A stretch of DNA of 64,000 nt, from NCBI GenBank assembly GCA_964563435.1, contig CAZLXI010000016.1:30045-94044 (forward strand), read 5' to 3'. This DNA comes from Leadbetterella sp964563435 (GTDB lineage Bacteria > Bacteroidota > Bacteroidia > Cytophagales > Spirosomataceae). The stretch's first letter is position 1. Every line of letters starts with the position of its first letter. The notes beneath the pieces were generated by a model. The model saw only the letters and a list, made by a program, of their open reading frames with translations. It did no database searches and had not been told where the DNA came from. The translations under genes were made by a program, and so were the position numbers. Shown one piece after another: positions 52,091 through 60,544 of the stretch.

Positions 52091-53675
52091 ACATCATCCC
52101 TGCAGTAGAGACGCAAGATTTTACGTCTCTGGAGTCGCAAAATCTTGCGTCTCTACCCTGATCGCTGTGATCCTGAGCGTGGCCGGCCTGCACGCCCAAA
52201 CCCGGATCACCCTAAACCCGGATCTGGCCAAAACACAGATCAATAAACACATTTACGGACATTTTGCCGAGCACCTCGGCCGTTGTATCTATGACGGCAT
52301 TTATGTGGGGGAGAAGAATACCGTCATTCCCCATACCAACGGCGTCCGGAATGACATCATCAAAGCCCTCAAAGCCCTGAAAGTACCGAATCTGCGCTGG
52401 CCGGGCGGGTGCTTTGCCGACGCCTACCAGTGGAAAGACGGGATCGGCCCGAAAACGCAGCGTCCGTCGATGATCAATGTATGGTGGGGCGGTGTAACAG
52501 AAGACAACAGTTTCGGCACGCACGAGTTCCTCGACCTCTGCGAGCAGATCGGAGCAGAACCCTACCTGGCCGCCAATGTGGGCAGCGGTACAGTGCAGGA
52601 CATGATCGACTGGGTGAATTATGTGAACCACCCCGGCGGAAGCCCGATGGCGGAGCTACGGAAGAAAAACGGGCGGGAAAAACCCTGGAATGTGAAAATG
52701 TGGGGCGTGGGCAACGAGGCCTGGGGATGCGGCGGCAACATGACCGCGGAATACTATGCCAATATTTACAGGCAGTATGCTACTTTTATGACAAGCTGGA
52801 CCAATGACGCAAAGCTTTTCCGGATCGCTTCAGGGGCGAGCGATGCCGACTATGCCTGGACCGAGACCCTGATGAAAAATATCCCGCACGGCATGCTGTC
52901 GGGCGTGGCCCTGCATCACTATTCGGTCATTAACTGGAGCGAGAAAGGGCCTGCTACCGGGTTTAATGAAGCGCAGTACTTTAAAATCATGGACGAGGCC
53001 TGGAAAATGGAGGAACTGGTGGTGCGGCACTCGACCATCATGGATAAATATGATCCTCAGAAAAAGGTAGCCCTGATCGTGGACGAATGGGGCGGCTGGT
53101 ACCAGGTAGAGCCCGGCACCAATCCCGGGTTTCTTTACCAGCAGAACACCATGCGCGACGCCATGATCGCCGGGATGACCCTGAACATCTTTAACAACCA
53201 TGCCGACCGTGTGCGGGGTGCCAACCTGGCGCAGATCGTCAACGTGCTGCAGGCCGTAATCCTGACCGAAGGAGAGAAAATGTTACTGACCCCTACCTAC
53301 CACGTCATGGAAATGTACAATGTGCACCAGGATGCTCTTTTGGTGCCTGTTCATCTGGAAACGGAGAATTATACATTTGAAGGCAAATCCATCCCGGCGG
53401 TTTCTGCTTCGGCCTCTAAGAAAAACGGCAGCCTGAACATTTCACTGACCAACATTGATTATGCCAAACCGCAGGAGGTGACCATCAGCCTGAGAGGAGA
53501 AAACTATACCGGGGTTACCGGCCGGATCCTGAGCTCCGGCAGCGCACAGGACCATAATACGTTTGACAACCCGGAAAAAATAAAAGTGAAGGACTTTCCC
53601 GGGGCAAAGCTCAGCAACGGTGTGCTGAAGCTCACAGTACCGGCGCACTCTGTGATCGTATTAAATCTTAAATAA
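52083..53675 (+). CDS. GH51 alpha-L-arabinofuranosidase with a palindrome in its signal-peptide region
   Basis: A 530-residue protein beginning 8 nt before the GH127 stop. A (beta/alpha)8 barrel (about 50-400) and C-terminal beta domain show the GH51 signatures FAEHLGRCIYDGI, LRWPGGCFADAY, acid/base E212 in GVGNEAWG, and nucleophile E335 in VDEWGGWY. It removes terminal alpha-L-arabinofuranose; the signal peptide (VILSVAGLHAQ) indicates export. Residues about 8-25 (SRDARFYVSGVAKSCVST) are encoded by a 52-bp perfect inverted repeat, so the n-region is abnormal and the mRNA would have a strong hairpin 22 nt after the start. A downstream GTG (near 52166) could serve as a start if the insertion is recent. 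Confidence 0.9.
   Translation: MNKHHPCSRDARFYVSGVAKSCVSTLIAVILSVAGLHAQTRITLNPDLAKTQINKHIYGHFAEHLGRCIYDGIYVGEKNTVIPHTNGVRNDIIKALKALKVPNLRWPGGCFADAYQWKDGIGPKTQRPSMINVWWGGVTEDNSFGTHEFLDLCEQIGAEPYLAANVGSGTVQDMIDWVNYVNHPGGSPMAELRKKNGREKPWNVKMWGVGNEAWGCGGNMTAEYYANIYRQYATFMTSWTNDAKLFRIASGASDADYAWTETLMKNIPHGMLSGVALHHYSVINWSEKGPATGFNEAQYFKIMDEAWKMEELVVRHSTIMDKYDPQKKVALIVDEWGGWYQVEPGTNPGFLYQQNTMRDAMIAGMTLNIFNNHADRVRGANLAQIVNVLQAVILTEGEKMLLTPTYHVMEMYNVHQDALLVPVHLETENYTFEGKSIPAVSASASKKNGSLNISLTNIDYAKPQEVTISLRGENYTGVTGRILSSGSAQDHNTFDNPEKIKVKDFPGAKLSNGVLKLTVPAHSVIVLNLK
52105..52156. repeat. Perfect 18-bp inverted repeat (GTAGAGACGCAA family), copy B, inside GH51
   Basis: GTAGAGACGCAAGATTTT (52105-52122) and its exact complement (52139-52156) are separated by 16 nt, which themselves contain ACGTCTCT able to pair with the first arm. 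The last 20 nt are identical to 11857-11876. The element lies wholly within codons 8-25. Confidence 0.85.
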
Positions 53676-53701
53676 GTAATAAATGAGCTCGAAGAACAGA
53701 C

Positions 53702-53736
53702 AACCTGGCACTCGGAACTCACTACCCGGAACTAAT
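53702..53736 (+). repeat. Dispersed degenerate repeat upstream of the second GH51
   Basis: ACCTGGCACTCGGAACTCAC followed by TACCCGGAACTAATTT resembles 10622-10655. It ends about ten nt before the preferred ATG (53746) and is translated only if the unlikely upstream ATG (53683) is used. Confidence 0.4.
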
Positions 53737-53745
53737 TTATACCGT

Positions 53746-55722
53746 ATGAAAAAACTACTCATCATTTTCGCCACTATTCTGAGCCCGGGTCTTTTTGCCC
53801 AAAAGACACTGCAGCTTGACGCTTCCCAAAAGGGGGCCGAAATAGCGCCTACCATGTGGGGGGTATTTTTTGAAGATATTAATCTCGGAGCCGATGGCGG
53901 CATCTATGCCGAGCTGGTAAAAAACCGCTCCTTCGAGTTCTTTAAACCCTGGATGGGCTGGGAAAGAAAACACAAGACCTTTGTGGAAGGTCAGCTTCAG
54001 ATCAAAAACCAGCCGGCCCGGCCCTCCAATCCGAGATACCTTTCCGTACAATTAAATAATAACCGGAAAGGCGACCTGGGCATTATCAATGAAGGCTTCC
54101 GGGGAATGGGGCTTAAAAAAGACCTTACCTATGATTTTTCGGTGCTTTACCGGGTAAAAAAAGGTTCTTTTAAGCTATACATCGAGTTGTTGAATGAAAA
54201 GAATGAGGTAGTTGGTTCCGGAGAGAGCCGGGAGGTCAGCGGGGAACTGCCCGGCTGGCAAAAGCTGGAGATCAGTTTCAAATCTACCCAAACCGTTCCG
54301 AAAGGCAGAATGGCCCTTTGGTTCACTGGAAGCGGGGAAGCCGACTTTGACATGATCTCCCTGTTTCCTACCGATACCTGGAAAGGTCGTAAAGGGGGTA
54401 TGCGGGCCGACATGATCCGGATGCTGGCCGACATGAAGCCGGGCTTTATCCGTTTCCCGGGCGGCTGTATAGTAGAAGGGTTCGATCTCGATAACCGCTA
54501 CCAGTGGAAAAAGACCATCGGCCCTATCGAAGACCGTCAGCTCATCATGAACCGCTGGAACATCGAGTTCCCGCACCGCGCCGCGCCCGATTATTTCCAG
54601 ACCTTCGGACTGGGCTTCTTCGAATACTTTCAGCTGGCGGAAGATTTAGGGGCCGAGCCACTGCCTATCCTGAACTGTGGAATGGCATGCCAGTTTAACT
54701 CGGCCGAGCTGGTGGAACTGCATGACCTGGAACCCTACGTGCAGGATGCTCTAGACCTTATCGAATTTGCGAACGGGGATGCTTCCACTACCTGGGGTAG
54801 AGAGCGGATAAAAATGGGACATCCCGAACCTTTCAACATGAAATTTATCGGGGTGGGGAATGAGAACTGGGGACCGCAGTACATAGAGCGCCTGGAAGTG
54901 TTTCAGAAAGCCATCAAAGCCAGATACCCGGAGATAAAGATCGTGGCCAGCTCGGGAACCACCACCGAAGGCGACCGGTTCGACCTGCTCGACAGGGAGC
55001 TTCGGAGAATGAAGATCGATATCGTTGATGAGCATGCCTATAAAGCCCCCTCCTGGCTGTATCAGAATGCGGCGAGGTATGATCCCTACGATCGTAGCGG
55101 GCCGGAGATATTCGTGGGCGAGTGGGCGTCCCATACCCGGAATACCGGCAGTAACATTAATGTGAACAACTGGCTGGCAGCCCTGTCGGAATCGGCCTTT
55201 ATGACGGGCCTGGAGCGGAATGCCGACGTGGTGCGCCTCACGTCTTACGCCCCGCTCTTTGCCCATCTCGACGGCTGGCAGTGGTCACCTGACCTGATCT
55301 GGCTGGATAACCTGAACATCTACGGAACGCCGAGCTACTACGTTCAGAAGCAGTTCAGCACCCACCGGGGTACCCACCTGCTGAATGTGACGGAGAGCGG
55401 TAAGCCGCTTGCCGGACAGGACAGCCTGTACGCATCGGCCGTTTGGGACGAGGCCGCAAAAGAGATCATCCTGAAGATCACCAATGCTTCGGCCGCACAG
55501 GTAAAGCATGAGCTGGTGCTAAGCGGTCTGAAGAAAATACTGGCGAAGGCTGTGCTTTCCCGGATGGCTAACGATAATCCGGAAGCCGTGAATTCGGTGC
55601 AGGAGGCATTGCATGTATCGCCTCAGGAATCGGAAGTATGGGTCGACAGCAAACGGAAGAAGTTGGCCCTGGATCTTCCCGGAAGATCCTTCAGTGTGTA
55701 TAAGATCAAAACAGGGCTGTGA
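53746..55722 (+). CDS. Second GH51 alpha-L-arabinofuranosidase
   Basis: A 658-residue protein with a clear signal peptide from Met at 53746 (MKKLLIIFATILSPGLFAQ). An earlier ATG (53683) would add 21 residues made by repeat DNA. Domain order: short N-terminal beta strand, a carbohydrate-binding-like insert (about 60-215), the barrel (about 215-520) with FIRFPGGCIVEGFDLDNRYQW, acid/base E373 in GVGNENWG, nucleophile E459 in FVGEWASH, and a C-terminal beta domain. It differs clearly from the GH51 upstream (longer, extra N-terminal domain), so the two probably cut different arabinose linkages or chain lengths. Last enzyme of the operon; araR follows after 90 nt. Confidence 0.88.
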   Translation: MKKLLIIFATILSPGLFAQKTLQLDASQKGAEIAPTMWGVFFEDINLGADGGIYAELVKNRSFEFFKPWMGWERKHKTFVEGQLQIKNQPARPSNPRYLSVQLNNNRKGDLGIINEGFRGMGLKKDLTYDFSVLYRVKKGSFKLYIELLNEKNEVVGSGESREVSGELPGWQKLEISFKSTQTVPKGRMALWFTGSGEADFDMISLFPTDTWKGRKGGMRADMIRMLADMKPGFIRFPGGCIVEGFDLDNRYQWKKTIGPIEDRQLIMNRWNIEFPHRAAPDYFQTFGLGFFEYFQLAEDLGAEPLPILNCGMACQFNSAELVELHDLEPYVQDALDLIEFANGDASTTWGRERIKMGHPEPFNMKFIGVGNENWGPQYIERLEVFQKAIKARYPEIKIVASSGTTTEGDRFDLLDRELRRMKIDIVDEHAYKAPSWLYQNAARYDPYDRSGPEIFVGEWASHTRNTGSNINVNNWLAALSESAFMTGLERNADVVRLTSYAPLFAHLDGWQWSPDLIWLDNLNIYGTPSYYVQKQFSTHRGTHLLNVTESGKPLAGQDSLYASAVWDEAAKEIILKITNASAAQVKHELVLSGLKKILAKAVLSRMANDNPEAVNSVQEALHVSPQESEVWVDSKRKKLALDLPGRSFSVYKIKTGL

Positions 55723-55812
55723 CCGGAAAAAGGGAGAATATAAACTTTTTGGATTTTAACCGAAACCGTTATTTTAATAACAATATTTTGCTGAAATAAA
55801 ATATTCATCTTA

Positions 55813-56580
55813 ATGTTGTATGAGATAGACTATCAATACAATAAAATGCAGGCTTCAGAGAGTTTAACCGTAACATCCCCCGTGAACCGATATGCTAACG
55901 CCCAACGACTTTTAGTGGCTCTGGACTGCATAGTCTTCGGCTTTGACGGTGAATTTTTAAAGCTGCTTCTGATCAAGCGGAAATTTGAGCCTGAAAAAGG
56001 GAACTGGTCGTTGATGGGAGGTTTTGTAGAACGGAATGAAGGCCTGGAAGATGCCGCTAACCGGATCCTTTTTGAGCTAACCGGACTAAGAGATGTGTAT
56101 TTCGAGCAATTGCAGACCTTCGGTGACGTGGAGCGTGACCCCGTGGAGAGGACCATATCGGTGGCCTTGTTCGCCCTGATCAACATTCATGCTCACAATC
56201 AGGACGCCGCAAGAGCGCAGAATGCCTACTGGATCAACCTCGACAGGCGACCGGATCTCATCTTTGACCATAGCCAGATGGTAGACCTGGCCCTCGAAAA
56301 GTTGCGCTATAAAGCAGCCATGCATCCGATCGGGTTTGAGCTTCTTCCGGAAAAATTCACGATCCCCCAGCTGCAGAAGCTGTACGAGGAGATCTATAAT
56401 GAACCGCTCGACCGGAGAAACTTCAGCCGGAAGATCCTCTCCACCAGGCTGCTGATCGACACCGGGGAGAAAAATGAGAAGTCGGCTACCAAGAAGGCGG
56501 TATTGTATAAGCTGGACAAAGAGAAATATCAGCGGCAGTTTAACAGCTTCCATTATTTCATTTCTCCCGGCAAGGGCTGA
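55813..56580 (+). CDS. araR: AraR-type Nudix-domain transcriptional regulator
   Basis: A 255-residue protein with a Nudix fold (about 30-170) and a winged helix (about 175-250, FTIPQLQKLYEEIYNEPLDR then NFSRKILSTRLL). The Nudix box region GGFVERNEGLEDAANRILFE lacks the catalytic REUxEE glutamates, as in sensor-type Nudix regulators (NrtR/AraR). Bacteroidota AraR proteins bind L-arabinose and control arabinose genes. It lies between the arabinosidases and araBAD. Two matching palindromes (47708-47722, 56623-56637) are its likely sites. The Met at codon 12 (55846) is an alternative start. Confidence 0.88.
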   Translation: MLYEIDYQYNKMQASESLTVTSPVNRYANAQRLLVALDCIVFGFDGEFLKLLLIKRKFEPEKGNWSLMGGFVERNEGLEDAANRILFELTGLRDVYFEQLQTFGDVERDPVERTISVALFALINIHAHNQDAARAQNAYWINLDRRPDLIFDHSQMVDLALEKLRYKAAMHPIGFELLPEKFTIPQLQKLYEEIYNEPLDRRNFSRKILSTRLLIDTGEKNEKSATKKAVLYKLDKEKYQRQFNSFHYFISPGKG

Positions 56581-56592
56581 GTAGGAACAGAC

Positions 56593-56607
56593 CCCGATAG
56601 CATCGGG
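56593..56607 (+). other. Short hairpin after araR
   Basis: CCCGAT-AGC-ATCGGG forms a 6-bp stem without a U-tract, 13 nt after the araR stop. It might mark a processing site between araR and araB. Confidence 0.35.
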
Positions 56608-56622
56608 CTGACATTAGTTAAT

Positions 56623-56637
56623 GTGTTAAAAAGACAC
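56623..56637. promoter_or_regulatory. Candidate AraR operator, site 2 (araB operon)
   Basis: GTGTT-AAAAA-GACAC with flanks AAT...CAA, 7 nt before the araB ATG. One half-site base differs from site 1. The position, overlapping the translation-initiation region, suits repression by blocking elongation or initiation. Confidence 0.65.
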
Positions 56638-56644
56638 CAAATAA

Positions 56645-58276
56645 ATGAGCGATAAATATACCATTGGTATTGATTTTGGCACTGACTCGGTGAGAGCGGT
56701 AGTGGTTAATGCAGGAAACGGGGAGATCGCCGGAACGGCGGTAAGTTATTACAGGCGGTGGAAGGCCGGGCAATTTTGTGATGCGTCTGTGTCGCAGTTC
56801 CGGCAACACCCGAAAGACTACCTGGAGTCTCTGGAGGAGGCAGTAAGAGGGGCATTGACCAGCTTAACGGATAAACAAAAGCAGAATATAAAGGGGATCT
56901 CCATTGATACCACGGGCTCTACCGTGGTAGCAGTGGATGAAGACGGCACCCCGCTGTCGCTGCTTCCTGAATTTGCGGGAAACCCGCACGCTATGTTTAT
57001 CCTTTGGAAAGATCATACGGCAAACCGGGAAGCGGAAGAAATTAATGCAGCAGCATGGAGATCAGCAGTAGATTATACGAAATATGTAGGCGGTATATAT
57101 TCTTCTGAATGGTTTTGGGCAAAGATTCTTAAAACGTATCGAACGGATGATACGGTTCGCCAAAAGGCTTTTTCCTGGATGGAGCACTGCGACTGGATCT
57201 CAGCGGTTCTGACCGGGAATACCCGGCCCCTGGAGATCAAAAGGTCGCGTTGTGCGGCTGGCCATAAAGGCATGTGGAACGAAGAATTTGAAGGCCTCCC
57301 GCCGGAAGAATTTCTGGTAGCAATAGACCCGCTCCTGGGCGGTTTGAGAGAGCGCCTTTACCGGAATACCTTCACCTCCGATGAATCCATGGGCACACTT
57401 TCGGTGGAATGGGCGAACCGGCTGGGTCTCCCGGAAAGCATGAAGATAGGCGTAGGTGCTTTTGACTGCCATATGGGAGCTGTAGGAGCAGAAATTACCC
57501 CATACACCTTTGTCAGGGTAATGGGCACCTCTACCTGTGATATCCTGATCGCCCCGAACGACGAAATGAAAGATATCCTGGTCAAAGGGATCTGCGGACA
57601 GGTAGACGGCTCCGTAATGCCGGGTTACCTTGGCATGGAAGCAGGGCAGTCGGCTTATGGCGACTATTACGCCTGGTTCCAGCAGATGCTCACCGGGCCG
57701 GTGCGGGCCATCCTGGGCGATGCAGCGGCCGATGAGCTGGCAGATCAGGTGCTGCCTTACCTTTCGGAGGAGGCGTTTAAGCTACCGGTATCAGAAAACG
57801 ACGTAGTAGCCACCGACTGGATCAACGGCCGCAGAACCCCGGATGCCGACCACAGCCTGAAAGCTTCGTTCACGGGATTGAACCTGAGCACCGATGCAGT
57901 GAAATTATTCAAAGCCATTGTGGAGGCCACTTCTTTCGGCTCAAAGGCCATTGTCGATCGGTTCACAGAGGAGGGCGTGCCCATCAAAGAGGTGATCGCC
58001 ATAGGGGGAGTGGCCAAAAAGTCGCCTTTCGTCATGCAAAACCTGTCGGATGTGCTCAACGTGCCCATAAAAGTAGCGGCATCGGATCAGGCCTGTGCAC
58101 TGGGTGCCGCCATGTTTGCTGCTGTGGCTTCGGGAGTCCACCCCGATGTAAAAACCGCCCAGGAAAAGATGGGTTCGGGCTTTGACAGGGAATATACTCC
58201 CCGGCCTGAGTATGTGGAAGTGTATCAGAAACTATATCGTAAATACCAAAAATTAGGAAACTATATCAATGCTTAA
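56645..58276 (+). CDS. araB: L-ribulokinase
   Basis: A 543-residue FGGY kinase phosphorylating L-ribulose to ribulose-5-phosphate in the cytosol. Signatures: IGIDFGTDSVRAVVVNAGNGE (residues 7-27), GISIDTTGSTVVAVDEDG (about 84-101), RCAAGHKGMWN (about 202-212), VMGTSTCDI (about 294-302), and the ATP-site IAIGGVAKKSPFVMQ (about 451-465). Length matches AraB (about 550-570). Its stop overlaps the araA start by 8 nt. The candidate AraR operator lies right before the ATG. Confidence 0.93.
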   Translation: MSDKYTIGIDFGTDSVRAVVVNAGNGEIAGTAVSYYRRWKAGQFCDASVSQFRQHPKDYLESLEEAVRGALTSLTDKQKQNIKGISIDTTGSTVVAVDEDGTPLSLLPEFAGNPHAMFILWKDHTANREAEEINAAAWRSAVDYTKYVGGIYSSEWFWAKILKTYRTDDTVRQKAFSWMEHCDWISAVLTGNTRPLEIKRSRCAAGHKGMWNEEFEGLPPEEFLVAIDPLLGGLRERLYRNTFTSDESMGTLSVEWANRLGLPESMKIGVGAFDCHMGAVGAEITPYTFVRVMGTSTCDILIAPNDEMKDILVKGICGQVDGSVMPGYLGMEAGQSAYGDYYAWFQQMLTGPVRAILGDAAADELADQVLPYLSEEAFKLPVSENDVVATDWINGRRTPDADHSLKASFTGLNLSTDAVKLFKAIVEATSFGSKAIVDRFTEEGVPIKEVIAIGGVAKKSPFVMQNLSDVLNVPIKVAASDQACALGAAMFAAVASGVHPDVKTAQEKMGSGFDREYTPRPEYVEVYQKLYRKYQKLGNYINA

Positions 58277-59759
58277 TCTTAAAACTTTTGAGGTGTGGTT
58301 TGTGACGGGCAGCCAGCATCTCTACGGAGAAGAAACCCTGCGTCAGGTAGACGAACACTCTCAACAGATCGCTGATGCGCTGAATAATTCTCCTCATATA
58401 GCAGTGAGTGTGGTTTTCAAGCCGGTAGTAAAAACGCCTGAAGAAATTCTTCAGATCTGCAGGGAAGCCAATGCAACGGCGAACTGCATCGGGATCATCG
58501 CCTGGATGCATACTTTCTCCCCGGCCAAAATGTGGATCAGGGGCCTGAACACCCTGCAGTTACCGCTTCTTCATCTGCATACCCAGTTTAACCGCGATAT
58601 CCCGCATGCGGATATCGATATGGACTTTATGAACCTGAACCAGTCGGCGCACGGCGACCGCGAGTTCGGCTTTATCATGGCTAAACTCAGAATGCCGCGT
58701 AAGGTAGTGGTGGGCCACTGGGAAGAGGCGGGTGTTCAGGAGCGGATCAACGTGTGGTCAAGAGTGGCTGCAGGTGTATATAAAATGAAAACCATGCGCG
58801 TGGCCCGTTTCGGCGATAACATGCGCCAGGTGGCCGTCACTGACGGCGACAAAGTGGCTGCCGAAGATAAATTCGGATTCTCGGTGAATACCTATGCAGT
58901 GGGCGACCTGGTGACGGTGATCAACCAGGTGTCCGGCGGGCAGATCGAAGCCCTGATGCAGGAGTATGAAGACACCTACAAGCTCGTGCCTTCCCTGCTT
59001 AAAGGGGGGGAAAGAAGGGATTCCCTGACAGAAGCGGCGCGGATAGAGCTGGGACTTAAAGCGTTCCTGGAAGAGGGCGGATTCTCGGCCTATACCAATA
59101 CTTTCGAGGACTTATACGGTATGCGCCAGCTTCCGGGCATCGGTTCGCAGCGGATGATGGCGGCCGGTTACGGCTACGGCGGAGAGGGCGACTGGAAGAC
59201 CTCGGCCCTGGTGCACGTAATGAAGCTTATGGCCGGCGGGATGAAGGGCGGGAACTCGTTTATGGAAGACTATACCTATCACTTTGAGCCGGGGAACGAG
59301 ATGGTGCTGGGGTCGCACATGCTCGAAATTTGTCCGACCATAGCGGAAGGAGCCGTAAGTTGTGAGGTTCATCCTCTGGGCATAGGCGGAAAGGAAGATC
59401 CGGTAAGACTGGTCTTCAACGGTGCACCGGGCAAGGCTCTGAACGCCTCGCTGATCGATCTCGGAAACCGTTTCAGGCTTTTGGTGAACGAAGTGGAGGC
59501 GGTGAAGACAGACCGCGAATTCCCTAAGCTTCCCACGGCCCGTGTGCTTTGGAAACCACAGCCTTCCATGGAGACCGGCCTTCAGTCGTGGATCCTGGGT
59601 GGCGGAGCGCACCATACCGTATACAGCCAGAACCTGAGCACCGAATACCTGGAAGATTTCGCGGAAATGCTGGGAATAGAATTGCTGGTGATTGATAAGA
59701 ATACCAACATCCGGGGTTTCAAAAACGAGATCCGTTTTAATGATGTAGCCTATAAATGA
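58269..59759 (+). CDS. araA: L-arabinose isomerase
   Basis: A 496-residue enzyme converting L-arabinose to L-ribulose. Family signatures: FEVWFVTGSQHLYGEETLRQV (residues 6-26), WMHTFSPAKMWIRGL (about 79-93), LHLHTQFNRDIP (about 99-110), and the metal-site region TYHFEPGNEMVLGSHMLEICP (about 337-357). Length and motifs match the AraA family closely. The start overlaps araB by 8 nt, indicating coupled translation. AraD follows 71 nt later. Confidence 0.95.
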   Translation: MLNLKTFEVWFVTGSQHLYGEETLRQVDEHSQQIADALNNSPHIAVSVVFKPVVKTPEEILQICREANATANCIGIIAWMHTFSPAKMWIRGLNTLQLPLLHLHTQFNRDIPHADIDMDFMNLNQSAHGDREFGFIMAKLRMPRKVVVGHWEEAGVQERINVWSRVAAGVYKMKTMRVARFGDNMRQVAVTDGDKVAAEDKFGFSVNTYAVGDLVTVINQVSGGQIEALMQEYEDTYKLVPSLLKGGERRDSLTEAARIELGLKAFLEEGGFSAYTNTFEDLYGMRQLPGIGSQRMMAAGYGYGGEGDWKTSALVHVMKLMAGGMKGGNSFMEDYTYHFEPGNEMVLGSHMLEICPTIAEGAVSCEVHPLGIGGKEDPVRLVFNGAPGKALNASLIDLGNRFRLLVNEVEAVKTDREFPKLPTARVLWKPQPSMETGLQSWILGGGAHHTVYSQNLSTEYLEDFAEMLGIELLVIDKNTNIRGFKNEIRFNDVAYK

Positions 59760-59830
59760 AATGGAGTTTATGAGTGTTTCTGATTTGTCCCGGCTCTCGA
59801 GACCCCAAACTCTGGCAAAATAAAGATTTT

Positions 59831-60529
59831 ATGTATAAGTCACTGAAAGAAGAATGCTACGAGGCCAACATGCAGCTCCCGAAGCTGGGGCTGGTGCTGT
59901 TCACGTTTGGTAATGTGAGTGCCGTAGACCGTGACAGAGGGGTATTCGCTATCAAACCCAGCGGGGTGCCTTACGAAAATCTCCGGATGGGAGATATCGT
60001 GATTATGGACTACGACGCCCGGGTGGTGGAAGGGAAAATGAGGCCCTCCTCCGATACAAAGACGCATGCCCTTTTATACAAGACATGGGCGGATATCGGC
60101 GGAATAACACACACGCACAGCACCTACGCCGTAGCCTGGGCCCAGGCCGGGAAAGATATACCCGTTTTCGGAACCACCCATGCCGATCATACGCACCACG
60201 ATATTCCCTGCGCACCGGTGCTGACCGATGAGATGATCAGGGGCGACTACGAATACGAGACCGGTAACCAGATCTTCGGGGTATTCCGCGAAAAGGGCCT
60301 GTCGTATAAAGAAGTGGAAATGGTGCTCCTCCAGAACCATGGACCATTTACCTGGGGAAAAGATGCCGCAAAGTCGGTTTACAATGCCGCCGTGCTGGAA
60401 GAAGTGGCCCGCATGGCCTATCTGACCTTACAGATCAACCCGGCCACGGAAAAAATCAAAGAAACCTTACGAATGAAGCATTACGAACGTAAGCACGGCA
60501 AAAATGCCTATTACGGTCAGGGATGTTAA
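59831..60529 (+). CDS. araD: L-ribulose-5-phosphate 4-epimerase
   Basis: A 232-residue class II aldolase-family epimerase making D-xylulose-5-phosphate. Zinc ligands H94 and H96 in THTHSTYAVAWAQ match the E. coli H95/H97 pair, and FTFGNVSAVDRDRG near 22-36 and QNHGPFTWG near 167-175 are diagnostic. The start at 59831 gives the family-typical MYKSLKEECYEANMQLP N-terminus; an upstream in-frame ATG (59774) would add 19 residues unlike any AraD. It completes the araBAD set. Confidence 0.93.
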   Translation: MYKSLKEECYEANMQLPKLGLVLFTFGNVSAVDRDRGVFAIKPSGVPYENLRMGDIVIMDYDARVVEGKMRPSSDTKTHALLYKTWADIGGITHTHSTYAVAWAQAGKDIPVFGTTHADHTHHDIPCAPVLTDEMIRGDYEYETGNQIFGVFREKGLSYKEVEMVLLQNHGPFTWGKDAAKSVYNAAVLEEVARMAYLTLQINPATEKIKETLRMKHYERKHGKNAYYGQGC

Positions 60530-60544
60530 TTAACCTTAACCTTT

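Noticed and set aside
53683..53745. Earlier ATG for the second GH51 gene
   Set aside because: The extra 21 residues come from dispersed repeat DNA, while the Met at 53746 begins a standard signal peptide.
59774..59830. Earlier ATG for araD
   Set aside because: The added 19 residues have no match to the AraD family; the start at 59831 gives the expected N-terminus and zinc-ligand numbering.
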